A DNA stretch of 59,057 nt from an uncultured Pseudomonadales bacterium (GTDB lineage: Bacteria > Pseudomonadota > Gammaproteobacteria > Pseudomonadales > Azotimanducaceae). Both the position numbers and the translations under genes were made by a program. Below, one piece after another: positions 24,699-33,427 of this stretch; positions within the stretch are counted from its first letter, which is position 1; each line of letters starts with the position of its first letter. Below the pieces are notes generated by a model. It did not search any database. It was not told where the DNA came from and was given only the letters and a program-made list of their open reading frames with translations. The DNA lies in the NCBI GenBank assembly GCA_937921865.1, contig CAKZWF010000044.1:1-59057 (forward strand), written 5' to 3'.

Positions 24699-26552
24699 TC
24701 AGCGTTTTGGTACGTTGCGCTTTTTCGGTGGTGCGTCACCGCGATTGTGCTTTTTCCGCGCTGGTTTGCTGCGTACTTTATCTCCGGCGGCGGGTTTGCT
24801 TCGGACCTTGTCCGGGTCGTGGCGTTTGCTGGGTTTGCGAACAGGCTGACCTGCTGAGTCCAACTGGGTGATTGCCAGTTTTTGTCCGCATACCCAGGCT
24901 TTTTTCAGGTCCCGGAGGACGTCTCTGGGCATGCCGGTGGGCAGTTCCACCACGCTGAAATCTTCGCGAATATCGATATGACCGATATGCGCGGCATCAA
25001 GACCGGCTTCGTTGGCGATAGCGCCGACAATGTTGGCAGGCTGTACTCCGTGCTGACTACCTACCTCGATTCGATAGCGTTCGGAGTTTTCACGCGCTTT
25101 GGGTGGATTGCGTTTCTTGGGGGTTTTATCTCTATCACTCGAGCTCCGTCGTTCACCGGTGTCGCGGCGGTTGCTTCGATGCGGCCGATCTGAAGACCCG
25201 GTGTCGTTATTCTGTCGTCGCTGTGGGCGTTCGGGCACCATCAACAGCGGTTGATCGCCGATCGCCATCTGGGCCAGCGCTGCAGCGATTTCAGCGGCTG
25301 GTACATCGTGCTCCTGCTGATACTGATCAACTAGGCCCTGCATGAAGCCCAGTTCGCCAGCGGCCAGGGTGTCAGTAATGGTCTGTTTGAATCTGGAGAT
25401 GCGCTGGTTGTTGACGGTCTCGGTGGAGGGCAGTTCCAGCTGATCTATTTTTTTGCGGGTAGCCTTTTCGATTGCGCCCAGCATCCTCCGTTCACGTGGT
25501 GCTACAAAGAGAATAGCTTCGCCGCTGCGGCCAGCTCGACCGGTGCGACCAATTCGATGCACATAGGCTTCAGTGTCGTAAGGAATGTCATAGTTGATGA
25601 CGTGACTGATCCGCTCCACATCCAGACCTCTGGCCGCAACATCCGTCGCAACCAGTATATCCAGACTGCCGTTCTTCAGACGGTTGACCATCGCTTCGCG
25701 CTGGTTCTGAGGCATGTCACCATTCAACGCAGCTGCGGCGTGACCGCGAGCTTCGAGGCGTTCGGCCAGCTCTGTGGTGCGAACTTTGGTACGGGTGAAT
25801 ACAAGAATGGCATCAAAGTCTTCTACTTCGAGAATCCGTGTCAACGCGTCGAGTTTGTGGGTACCGCTGACCAGCCAGTAGCGTTGACGGATGGTCTCAG
25901 CGGTCGCGGTCAGCGCTTTGACAGAGATTTCTTTCGGATCGCGAAGGTGTTTACGGGCAATCTGCTGAATTTCCCGCGGCATGGTGGCGGAGAACAGCGC
26001 GGTCTGACGCTCGGTCGGGGTTCTTTCAAGAATCCACTGCACTTCTTCGATGAAACCCATGCGCAGCATCTCATCGGCTTCGTCGAGCACCATGGCCTGA
26101 ATTTTGTCGAGTTTCAGCGTGCCTTTACGCATGTGGTCCATGACGCGCCCGGGGGTACCGACAACCACGTGCACACCGCGTTGCAGGGCTCGCAGTTGCC
26201 CGGTGTAGTCCGCGCCGCCATAAATTGGCAACACGTGAAAACCTTTGATACCGCTGGCATAGCGCTGATAGGCCTCAGCGACCTGAATCGCCAGTTCCCG
26301 GGTCGGGCACAGGGTCATCACCTGCACGTGTTTTGCGCTGAGATCCAATCTGGACAGCAGCGGCAGTGCAAATGCTGCCGTCTTACCGGTACCAGTCGGT
26401 GCATGGCCAAACAGATCGTGTCCTTCCAACAGTAGAGGTATGGCCTGGGCCTGGATAGGTGAAGGGGTCTCATAGCCCACAGCTTCGATGGCGCTGAGCA
26501 TCTGCGCGGGCAGATTGAGTTCACGAAAGCTGGGTAGCGCGGGGTCGGTCAT
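24699..26552 (-). CDS. deaD: DEAD-box RNA helicase DeaD/CsdA
   Basis: A 617-residue ATP-dependent RNA helicase of the DeaD/CsdA type, used in ribosome assembly and RNA decay, especially in the cold. The Q motif reads [11 protein letters not shown] with SPIQAQAIP; Walker A is PTGTGKT, followed by DEAD in [13 protein letters not shown] and HRIGRTGR. After the helicase core come a basic linker and a DbpA-type RNA-binding domain ([20 protein letters not shown]). The tail is Lys/Arg-rich with two copies of DKVRSKPA. The start at 26552 follows AGGA and matches the family N-terminus; the longer frame to 26618 is less likely. Confidence 0.92.
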   Translation of the reverse strand: MTDPALPSFRELNLPAQMLSAIEAVGYETPSPIQAQAIPLLLEGHDLFGHAPTGTGKTAAFALPLLSRLDLSAKHVQVMTLCPTRELAIQVAEAYQRYASGIKGFHVLPIYGGADYTGQLRALQRGVHVVVGTPGRVMDHMRKGTLKLDKIQAMVLDEADEMLRMGFIEEVQWILERTPTERQTALFSATMPREIQQIARKHLRDPKEISVKALTATAETIRQRYWLVSGTHKLDALTRILEVEDFDAILVFTRTKVRTTELAERLEARGHAAAALNGDMPQNQREAMVNRLKNGSLDILVATDVAARGLDVERISHVINYDIPYDTEAYVHRIGRTGRAGRSGEAILFVAPRERRMLGAIEKATRKKIDQLELPSTETVNNQRISRFKQTITDTLAAGELGFMQGLVDQYQQEHDVPAAEIAAALAQMAIGDQPLLMVPERPQRRQNNDTGSSDRPHRSNRRDTGERRSSSDRDKTPKKRNPPKARENSERYRIEVGSQHGVQPANIVGAIANEAGLDAAHIGHIDIREDFSVVELPTGMPRDVLRDLKKAWVCGQKLAITQLDSAGQPVRKPSKRHDPDKVRSKPAAGDKVRSKPARKKHNRGDAPPKKRNVPKR

Positions 26553-26675
26553 CTGGTTGTCCTGGTGCGGGATTTGGCCCGATGGCGGCGGCTGGGGCCG
26601 CACAGGGAGGCGGACCATACAGATCCTTGGCCCGGATCACAATAACTCCCTGTTGGTACCGACCGCAGGTTCGCT

Positions 26676-27632
26676 TCAGTTCAGTTGATCAACAAACCGC
26701 TGTAATGCCTGATTGGTCGCTTCCGGCGCTTCCTGCTGAACCCAATGACCGACGTTATCAATCAGAGTTGCACCACGGAAGTCCGCGCAGCCTGCGCCAG
26801 GGTCAGCAAACAGATCACCGCCGGGGACGAAATGACGCACGGCGTCTCGAGCGCCGCCTATAAAGCAGCTGGGTTGGACCAGTTTCTGCCCCTGCAGCGC
26901 AGTCAGTTCTGTTACGTCCAGGGTCTGGGCGCGGTAACGGTTGAACGGGCCATGAAATCCAGAGTGTTCGAAAGCCTTTATATACACGGCGAGATCGGCA
27001 GGCGACAGCCACGCCGGGAAGGGTTCGGGATCAACCAAGTCATCGAGCAGGCCGGCGTCTGCAGGTTTGTGCTTCAACCATTCGTCTGTGGGAGCATCGC
27101 CAGACAGTGCGAAATATATTTTTCTCAAGGCTGAACTGATGTCAGCGCTGACCTCCGCTTCAACAACTCCTTCAGCCTGAATATAGAGCTGGTAGAAAAA
27201 GCGATCCGCGTACAGTGCTTGCCACAGATCAATCGAAGACATGCCGCTGCCGGGCGTGTAGGGCACGCTCAGGCCTGCCACTGCGCGGAACTGACCCGGA
27301 TGCAGCAGGGCGGCGTGATAGGCAATAGGCGCGCCCCCGTCGTGGCCGAGCAGGATTGCCGGTGAGTCGCTGAGTGCACGGGCGACTGCGGCGACGTCTG
27401 CGGCCAGATTTTTCAGGGTGTAGGCAGCAATGGGTGCGGGCGCAGAACTGTCGCCGTAGCCGCGAACGTCCAGCGCGGCAACCTGATAGCCCCGCTCGGA
27501 AAAGTATTCGATCTGATGCCGCCAGGAGTAGGCCAGCTCCGGCCAGCCGTGCACGCAGAGGATGAGTGGACCGGAGCCCGCGGAAATGACTCGAAGTTGG
27601 ATGTCGCCGTTGCTGACTGTTTGCGTTGCCAT
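26676..27632 (-). CDS. Alpha/beta hydrolase, epoxide-hydrolase-like
   Basis: A 318-residue soluble alpha/beta hydrolase. The oxyanion segment CVHGWPELAYSWRHQ sits near residues 26-40, and the nucleophile elbow LLGHDGGAPIAYHAAL uses Asp, as in epoxide hydrolases and dehalogenases. The His is in VGHWVQQEAPEA near 300, and the cap region contains Tyr residues that could polarise an epoxide. It should hydrate epoxides to diols. Its start lies six bp downstream of the NUDIX gene. A decayed relative of the same family is found at 3809-3970. Confidence 0.85.
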   Translation of the reverse strand: MATQTVSNGDIQLRVISAGSGPLILCVHGWPELAYSWRHQIEYFSERGYQVAALDVRGYGDSSAPAPIAAYTLKNLAADVAAVARALSDSPAILLGHDGGAPIAYHAALLHPGQFRAVAGLSVPYTPGSGMSSIDLWQALYADRFFYQLYIQAEGVVEAEVSADISSALRKIYFALSGDAPTDEWLKHKPADAGLLDDLVDPEPFPAWLSPADLAVYIKAFEHSGFHGPFNRYRAQTLDVTELTALQGQKLVQPSCFIGGARDAVRHFVPGGDLFADPGAGCADFRGATLIDNVGHWVQQEAPEATNQALQRFVDQLN

Positions 27633-27638
27633 CTGTAT

Positions 27639-28373
27639 TCAGTAGGTCGAGACGGTGTTTTCGAAAACGAATCCGCCTTTGCTCATGACCAGGCGATGGC
27701 GATCGCCAGCTGCGTTCGGATTGTGGTCAGCGTAGCCGGCATCACCCTGCCACATCGCGACCCTGATACCGTCTTCGCGTTTGCCGAGCCGCGTTTCAAA
27801 GATTTTGGGCGCGTCTGTGTTCAGCCGCGCAATCGCGGCATCGGCGTTATCTGCCAGCGACAGCTGATACAGAGTGATCCAGGTGGGTGGCGCCAGATCA
27901 ATGTCACCAGCAGCGTGACGTTCCAGTGCGTGCGCTGGTTTGAGCCACTGATGGTCCTGAATTTCACCACCGTCGATCTCAACGTCATGGCTGTCTGCGA
28001 GGCTGGCAAAAAACCAGGTGGCAAAACGTTTGGGGGTACTGGGTGGTGGCGTCCAGTGCGCAAACCAGATGAAGTTCTCCGGAGCCGAGATGATGCCGGC
28101 TTCTTCCTGGGTTTCGCGTGCGGCTGCGTTGCGGGCAGCCTGATTAATATCGCCGTCGTCGGTGTGATCTTCAGGGTCGATGCGACCGCCGGGAAACACC
28201 CACATGCCGCCAAAGGATATTTTGGAGGTTTTGTGCAGCATCAGCACTTCGAGCCCTGGTGCATCCCGCAGCAGTACCACGGTTGCTGCGGGAATGGCCG
28301 GGCTGGTTTCTTCTCGTGAATCAATGTTGTCGCCGTAGATGTCACTGCTGTGTTTGTCGTCGCGTTGGGTCAT
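27639..28373 (-). CDS. NUDIX hydrolase
   Basis: A 244-residue protein with a Nudix signature in the region FPGGRIDPED through AAARETQEEAGI, near residues 68-100. The spacer between GG and RETQEEAG is longer than the canonical 23-residue box, as in the RNA-degradation/CoA-type (Nudt19-like) branch. These enzymes hydrolyse nucleoside diphosphates linked to other groups, sometimes acyl-CoA. The substrate cannot be assigned. It is in line with the hydrolase downstream (6-bp gap) and the ureohydrolase upstream (54-bp gap). Confidence 0.83.
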   Translation of the reverse strand: MTQRDDKHSSDIYGDNIDSREETSPAIPAATVVLLRDAPGLEVLMLHKTSKISFGGMWVFPGGRIDPEDHTDDGDINQAARNAAARETQEEAGIISAPENFIWFAHWTPPPSTPKRFATWFFASLADSHDVEIDGGEIQDHQWLKPAHALERHAAGDIDLAPPTWITLYQLSLADNADAAIARLNTDAPKIFETRLGKREDGIRVAMWQGDAGYADHNPNAAGDRHRLVMSKGGFVFENTVSTY

Positions 28374-28427
28374 CTGATGTCCGTGTTTGTTCTTGTGGGT
28401 GTGATCACCGGCTCTCAGTTTTCGCTG

Positions 28428-29459
28428 CTAGCGGCGTTTGCATCCGGGAAAGCTGCAAAGCATCTCGAACAGCAGATTTGCAGCCAGCAATGCAGTGTTG
28501 CCCGATGGGTCGTATTGGGGAGCCACCTCGACCAGATCGGCACCGATCAGGTTGCAGCCGAATACGCCACGGATGATTTCCAGACCCTGTGAAGAGCTCA
28601 GCCCGGCAGGTTCCGGTGTGCCGGTGCCAGGGGCTACTGAGGGGTCGAGTCCATCGATGTCGAACGACAGGTACACGGGCTGATCGCCGATCCGGTCCCG
28701 GACTTCAGTCATCAGCGGGGACAGCGATTGGTACCAACAGTCTTCAGCGGTCACAACGCGCACGCCCTGTTGCCGGGACCAGTCGAAATCCTCCGCACTG
28801 TAGCCGGTTGCCCGCAGACCAATCTGGGTCATGCGCTTGGGATCTATCAGACCCTCCTCAATGGCACGCCGGAAAATTGTGCCATGGGTGATGCGTTCGC
28901 CGAACATCTCATCGTTGATATCCGCATGGGCGTCAACGTGGACAAGACCCATGGGTCCATGAACTCTGGCCAGGGCTCTGAGAATGGGCAGGGTTACGGT
29001 GTGATCGCCGCCCATCGACAGGGTCTTAGCACCGGCGGTGACTATCCGGTCGTAGTGGGCTTCGATAATGCCAATGGAGTCAGCGAGGTTGAAGGTGTTG
29101 AGCGCTACGTCGCCAATATCGGCAATCTGAAAACTGTCGAACGGCGCTGCGCCTGTGGCCATGCCGTAAGGGCGCACCAGCACGGATTCAGCTCTGATAC
29201 CTCGTGGCCCGAACCTGGCACCGGGTCGGTTGCTGGTGCCGATGTCGAGTGGCACGCCCATGATCGCAATGTCGAGCCCGTCGGCGCTGTCCTGAGCGGG
29301 CAGTCGAAACAGCGTCCCGGGACCGGCAAAACGGGGCATTTCATTGCCGCCCATCGGTTGATTGAAAGCCTGATCAGACGGTTGATCCAAAGGTTGTGCG
29401 CTCGGTAGTGGGAAAGAATTCGCAGGGTCCAAGCTACCCGGGCAGCAGAGCATTGGCAA
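28428..29459 (-). CDS. Ureohydrolase (agmatinase / guanidinobutyrase-like)
   Basis: A binuclear manganese enzyme releasing urea from a guanidino compound; 343 residues from the first start. Metal motifs are GGDHTVTLP, DAHADIND and SFDIDGLDPS. The N-terminal QPMGGNEMPRFAGPGTLFRLP and the ITHGTIFRRAIEEGLID segment resemble guanidinobutyrase and guanidinopropionase more than SpeB, so a guanidino acid may be the substrate (from memory of the families). The true start may lie downstream of 29459, since the first 25 residues are unusual. It lies 36 bp after the cytochrome gene of the amine dehydrogenase operon, a plausible link to amine nitrogen use. Confidence 0.87.
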   Translation of the reverse strand: MPMLCCPGSLDPANSFPLPSAQPLDQPSDQAFNQPMGGNEMPRFAGPGTLFRLPAQDSADGLDIAIMGVPLDIGTSNRPGARFGPRGIRAESVLVRPYGMATGAAPFDSFQIADIGDVALNTFNLADSIGIIEAHYDRIVTAGAKTLSMGGDHTVTLPILRALARVHGPMGLVHVDAHADINDEMFGERITHGTIFRRAIEEGLIDPKRMTQIGLRATGYSAEDFDWSRQQGVRVVTAEDCWYQSLSPLMTEVRDRIGDQPVYLSFDIDGLDPSVAPGTGTPEPAGLSSSQGLEIIRGVFGCNLIGADLVEVAPQYDPSGNTALLAANLLFEMLCSFPGCKRR

Positions 29460-29495
29460 CCCGCCAAGGTTGATCGGGAACAGTGGCAGGAGGTG

Positions 29496-29903
29496 TCAGT
29501 GCTGGCTGATCAGAGTTGCGCGAACCTTCAGCGGATCCATCAGGATGGCGCCACGATAGCCGGCTATTTCGTCAGTGCTGTAGAGCTGCAGCTGCTGGGT
29601 TGGGTAGAAGCGTTCGAACATCCAATTCAGAACCTCGGCGAGTGCGGTGTCGTCGAGCGGTGCTTGAGATGAGCCCGGCACCTGGGCGATGTAAGCCCGA
29701 CCGGCGGGTATTGAGCTCAGGTAGTCCAGGTCCTTCCGTAAATCCGGGATGATGGGCGGATCGCCACCGCCGTTTTCGAGATGGCAGCCGCCGCAGTGCA
29801 GCAGATAGTCGAACTCAGGGTCCGCTGCAATGTCGGTTGCGCCTGCCAGTATCAGCAGCAGGCACAAACCACGTTCCATCAGATTACGGCTGATCAATTG
29901 CAC
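29496..29903 (-). CDS. Small monohaem cytochrome c of the amine dehydrogenase operon
   Basis: A 135-residue protein with a signal peptide (GLCLLLILAGATDIAA) and a single haem-binding CGGCH at residues 37-41, which fits a periplasmic class-I-like cytochrome. A later Met (VLNWMFERFYP, near residue 94, or the M in ILMDP) could be the distal ligand. The start is GTG at 29903, or ATG at 29879, which gives a cleaner signal peptide. It begins nine bp after the TTQ small-subunit gene, so it is probably the electron acceptor or a maturation partner. It is far too small to be a dihaem MauG. Confidence 0.8.
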   Translation of the reverse strand: MQLISRNLMERGLCLLLILAGATDIAADPEFDYLLHCGGCHLENGGGDPPIIPDLRKDLDYLSSIPAGRAYIAQVPGSSQAPLDDTALAEVLNWMFERFYPTQQLQLYSTDEIAGYRGAILMDPLKVRATLISQH

Positions 29904-29912
29904 AGCTCGCGG

Positions 29913-30464
29913 TCAGCCGGCGACGGTGCTGTCTACTTCGCCGATCACCAGCGCCAGAGTGCAGTGGTAGGCATGGCTCTGGGAGCCGAAACACCACAGG
30001 ATGCTGTTGGACTTGGAAGGGAAATAGACTGGTCGGTCACCTTCTGAGCGATGACAGCTGCAACGGTTGCAATAACTCTTGCCGCAACAGTCATTGTAGG
30101 AGATCAGGTAGTTCTTGCCGTCAGTGGGATTCTGGCAGGTGCCCACCCAGGCGACGGATGCGGTTTCTGAACCGGCCGGGCACTGAGTCTGGCTGCCGCC
30201 GCAGCAGCTGCACAGTGAGCCGCTGAAGGCGCAGTAGCGCCAGTAGTCACAGCTCTGCGGATCGCCAAGCTCTGGAATGTCAGCGGCAGCAGCAGCCTGC
30301 CGATAGACCGGCAGCACCGGAAACGCGCCCATGCCTACCAGCACCGCGCCGAGCTTGCCGACAAATGATCGACGGGACGTTCGCCCGGCGAGCCTCCTGC
30401 TGGCCCCGGTGGCAACCCTGTCGACACTGGCGAGCAGGTCGTTAATCAGATCCCGTTTGTTCAT
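29913..30464 (-). CDS. TTQ amine dehydrogenase small (light) subunit, aralkylamine type
   Basis: A 183-residue catalytic subunit. The N-terminus carries a Tat-type signal (TSRRSFVGKLGAVLVG, ~29-44). The Cys-rich mature part (SCDYWRYC, CSCCGG, YNDCCGK, CHRSEGD) matches methylamine and aromatic amine dehydrogenases. By alignment from memory, W106 and W157 are the pair cross-linked into tryptophan tryptophylquinone, with the same 51-residue spacing as W57/W108 and W109/W160. D125 matches the catalytic Asp, and T169 the active-site Thr. The other conserved Asp (position 32 or 84 in those enzymes) is Ser81 here. Details favour the aromatic amine type. The start overlaps the mauD stop (ATGA). Confidence 0.9.
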   Translation of the reverse strand: MNKRDLINDLLASVDRVATGASRRLAGRTSRRSFVGKLGAVLVGMGAFPVLPVYRQAAAAADIPELGDPQSCDYWRYCAFSGSLCSCCGGSQTQCPAGSETASVAWVGTCQNPTDGKNYLISYNDCCGKSYCNRCSCHRSEGDRPVYFPSKSNSILWCFGSQSHAYHCTLALVIGEVDSTVAG

Positions 30465-31087
30465 GATGCTTTTTGCTCCAATCCTTCGTCCAACCCATCT
30501 TGGCGAAACAGGTAGTCCTGAATCGATTCGAATCCTGAGTCCATTGACTCCACCAGGCTTTCCAGGTGTTCGCGGCTGTTCACCAGGCCTTTCGAGCGCA
30601 GCACGCCGTCCGGACCAATGAGCACCGCGTAGGGTAGCTTGCCCACTTCGAACCGCATGCCCAGTTCGAGTGAGACGACGTAGGGGTACTTTTCCATACC
30701 CATATCGGCGATGTAGTTCAGGTGCTGGTCGCGCTCACCGCCGTCACTGGCAAATGTTAACTGCAGTCGCTGACGTTCGCTGCGCGCCAGTGACTTGGCG
30801 GTCGGCACCAGAGATTTGCAGATCGGGCAGGTTGGCGACACGAACAGAATCAATTGTGCGTGGGTCTGGGTGCCACCTACATTCAGAGACTGACCATTGA
30901 TATCGTCGATGACCAGGTCCGGGGCCAACTCGCCGACTTTGGGTCCAGCGCTGGTCATCAAGGCACCTGCAGGTGCGAGGCGGGTGTGTAATACACCGAT
31001 CTGTCTGGCGAGGGCGAATACCACCATCAGCAGAACCAGCACGACAATCCACAGCAGTATAAGCCCGACAGTTACAGGATCAGTCAC
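30461..31087 (-). CDS. mauD: MauD-like thioredoxin-fold maturation protein
   Basis: A 208-residue protein with one N-terminal membrane helix (VGLILLWIVVLVLLMVVFALA, split about residues 7-27) and a periplasmic thioredoxin-like domain with CPIC at residues 87-90. MauD is needed for stable small subunit, which has many disulphides, presumably as a disulphide isomerase. The GTG start at 31087 overlaps the end of mauE by eight bases and gives the usual MauD N-terminus; the longer frame to 31183 lies inside mauE. The stop overlaps the small-subunit start by four bases. Confidence 0.88.
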   Translation of the reverse strand: MTDPVTVGLILLWIVVLVLLMVVFALARQIGVLHTRLAPAGALMTSAGPKVGELAPDLVIDDINGQSLNVGGTQTHAQLILFVSPTCPICKSLVPTAKSLARSERQRLQLTFASDGGERDQHLNYIADMGMEKYPYVVSLELGMRFEVGKLPYAVLIGPDGVLRSKGLVNSREHLESLVESMDSGFESIQDYLFRQDGLDEGLEQKAS

Positions 31088-31616
31088 GCAGTTGACTCCA
31101 TTCACGTAGTACCGAGGCGTTTTCCAGCAGCTGTTCGGCAACCAGATAAACAAGACAGACCACGAGAAATGCTGGAACTGCAATCAGCAGATCGCTCCAG
31201 GCGAAACTCGTCGTCGGTGCTGGCAGTGTTGTCAGCAACGCACCGCCAGCAAGCACAGCGTTGCGCAACAGCAGCCAGGGTGAGAGCAGCTGCGGGGTGT
31301 CGCCACAGCCGCAGTCGATATAGTCTCGCCCACGCGCCAGATTGATGGCGATCGCGATACCGTACAGGCCAAGCAATGCAGCTGCGAGCAATCCAGCGTA
31401 GGGGCGTGTTGCGGGCAACAGCAGTGCCGGTGCCAATAGAATTTCCAACACCGCCAGCAGATAGCCACCAGGAGCCACCAGGCTTTGTGGCAGCAGTTTA
31501 TATTCCGCCAGCTGGGCGTTAAATCTCGCTGCGCTGCGCAGCTTGTGCAATCCGGCAGTGACAAACAGCAGGGCCAGGCCCAGCGCCAGAACGCTTTGCA
31601 GCGTAATGTTGATCAT
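31080..31616 (-). CDS. mauE: MauE-like membrane protein
   Basis: A 178-residue protein with four or five hydrophobic helices and the family motif DYIDCGCG (Cys102 and Cys104). MauE is required with MauD for formation of the methylamine dehydrogenase small subunit and is thought to move reducing or oxidising equivalents across the membrane; it is related to the DoxX/VKOR-like fold. The ATG overlaps the stop of the large-subunit gene by four bases (ATGA), and its own 3' end overlaps mauD. Confidence 0.88.
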   Translation of the reverse strand: MINITLQSVLALGLALLFVTAGLHKLRSAARFNAQLAEYKLLPQSLVAPGGYLLAVLEILLAPALLLPATRPYAGLLAAALLGLYGIAIAINLARGRDYIDCGCGDTPQLLSPWLLLRNAVLAGGALLTTLPAPTTSFAWSDLLIAVPAFLVVCLVYLVAEQLLENASVLREWSQLRD

Positions 31617-32731
31617 TCGGCTGGCAACAGATTCTGCACCAGGCCGCCACCCATCTCATCCATCGTGCGCAGGATGCGACCGGTGGTAGCGCTGGCGATT
31701 CGCAGGGTGCGCTGTTCGTCCGGAACGATGATCAGCAGCGGTTCGGCATCAGCGGTCAGCGCCACGCCTGTGGCCATTTCCTCACCAAGTTCCATGCGAT
31801 AGCCACGACGTCGGGTATTGGTATCGAAGCCCCAGACCTGCGTGCCCGGATCCTCAAATGTTTCCTGGCCGCCACCTTCATGCATCAGAGTCACCAGCAC
31901 GCCGGTAGCGGCGTTGTAGGCGAATGGTTGCCCGCCGCTGATACGCCATTGCGCATCTTCTTCATCCTGGGAGATGATCGACCAGGGTTCGCTAATCGTG
32001 ATTTCGCCGTTAGCGACGCTGGCTTCGAATACCAGACCATCGAACGACATGAACATCCAGCCATTGGTCGTGGGCACGGCGTAGTCGAAGATCGGGTCTT
32101 CGTCGACGTTGAAAAAGACTCTGCTGCGAATGCGCCCGGATTCTTTGCCGTTGCGATCAAGACTGATGTATTGCAGCGTGCCGTCACCGCAGGGCATCAG
32201 GAAGCCCCGATCGATTGGATAGACGGCCGCACAGCCAGGGGTCGACACTTCGCCGACAAACTCTTCTGCGTCGACATCAACAATGCTGACAGACATGGCG
32301 GGAGTGATGTTCCAGATGCCAAGGAATTTGTCGTCAATCAGACCAATCATTCCACCATGGCCGAGGCCTGCGGATTTTGCTGGAATCTCCACCTCAGCGA
32401 TGGGGGCCAGGGTGTTGCTGTCGAATATCAGGACCACGTCGGTGCGCTCGCCATAGTAGGTGCGCGTATAGAAGCTGCCGTAGGAGTAGATGCGGTCTTT
32501 GTCTATCTGCGGACGCAGCGCTGGAGAGAACATTGACAGGGTCAGCGTACCTTCAACCTCCGCGGTGTCCCCGTTGACCAGATAGGTAATGTTATAGCCA
32601 CGCAGCGTGAACCAGTGCGGGGTAGGCTCATCGATGCTCCCTACAGCGCCGACGACGGAATCCCATTCCTGGGCAGACAGTGATAGGCAGCACAATATTG
32701 CAATCAGCCCTGAGACCAGCCGTTGGATCAT
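31613..32731 (-). CDS. TTQ amine dehydrogenase large (heavy) subunit
   Basis: A 372-residue secreted seven-bladed beta-propeller of the amine dehydrogenase heavy-chain family. The signal peptide ends LSLSAQ (about residue 20). Conserved-looking parts are IYSYGSFYTRTYYGERTDVVLIFD, GLGHGGMIGLIDDKFLGIWNITPAMSVSIVD, and GCAAVYPIDRGFLMPCGDG; the two Cys near 150 and 163 match the disulphide region of MauB/AauB. It shapes the substrate pocket over the TTQ subunit. It is the first gene of the B-E-D-A order known from mau and aau clusters and is slightly shorter than MauB (about 390). Confidence 0.87.
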   Translation of the reverse strand: MIQRLVSGLIAILCCLSLSAQEWDSVVGAVGSIDEPTPHWFTLRGYNITYLVNGDTAEVEGTLTLSMFSPALRPQIDKDRIYSYGSFYTRTYYGERTDVVLIFDSNTLAPIAEVEIPAKSAGLGHGGMIGLIDDKFLGIWNITPAMSVSIVDVDAEEFVGEVSTPGCAAVYPIDRGFLMPCGDGTLQYISLDRNGKESGRIRSRVFFNVDEDPIFDYAVPTTNGWMFMSFDGLVFEASVANGEITISEPWSIISQDEEDAQWRISGGQPFAYNAATGVLVTLMHEGGGQETFEDPGTQVWGFDTNTRRRGYRMELGEEMATGVALTADAEPLLIIVPDEQRTLRIASATTGRILRTMDEMGGGLVQNLLPAE

Positions 32732-32955
32732 CCCCGATTCCCCGTATACGTTTCTTGCTGGCTATCCTACGAGTTACACGATATTCGTGCCAGCTTCGAT
32801 GATCTATTGGCACGAGTTGAAATTCAGCTCCAACCTCCCGGCCAATGGGTGAATGGTCGATTATCCGCGTTGGCCAGCGGTGTTCGGCGGATGCCAGTCA
32901 GATATACCTGCGCACTACATCGGCGCGTGGCGAGGTGAATCCGACAGTGGCGCCT

Positions 32956-33351
32956 TTATGGTTTGGTTCTCTGGCCAGTGAAAGGCACCGTGCCCCGGGG
33001 ATTCTGGACCTGGCCTGTCATGTCGTCACCGGCGACGCTACCTTGGTAGTTCACTTCGATTTCACCAATTGGCACTGTAATCACCAGCGGAAATGCAAAG
33101 TTGTTGCCATCACGGCTGATGCTGTCGATGTTGATGGGTCCCCGCATGCTGTTATAGATACCGGTATAGTTAGGTCCGTCTCGGGTGATGACCAGCGTCG
33201 GATGCTGCAGACCTCTCGGAGTATCGATGCTCAGCGTCCATTCTCCGGCGAGTTCATCAGCCTGTGCGATAGCCCCAGTCAGTAGACTGGTGAGGATTGC
33301 ACTGGAAAAGAGGGTAAAAAGCAGCAGGCGGTGTTTCAGACTTCTGATCAC
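32956..33351 (-). CDS. Small secreted beta-rich protein upstream of the amine dehydrogenase operon
   Basis: A 131-residue protein with a signal peptide (LLLFTLFSSAILTSLLTGAIAQA) followed by ELAGEWTLSID, LVITRDGPNYTGIYNS, NNFAFPLVITVP and YQGSVAGDDMTGQVQNPRGTVPFTG. This regular strand pattern is common in small lipocalin- or avidin-like secreted proteins found beside dehydrogenases and hydrolases; no enzyme residues are visible. It is on the same strand, 224 bp upstream of the large-subunit gene, and may be separately transcribed. Confidence 0.72.
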   Translation of the reverse strand: MIRSLKHRLLLFTLFSSAILTSLLTGAIAQADELAGEWTLSIDTPRGLQHPTLVITRDGPNYTGIYNSMRGPINIDSISRDGNNFAFPLVITVPIGEIEVNYQGSVAGDDMTGQVQNPRGTVPFTGQRTKP

Positions 33352-33427
33352 GATGTTGTCCGGTGGTTATGACGGGTGGAGAGCGTATCAAATCATCACC
33401 CCGCGTTGGCAAATTCAGGAGTTATCA

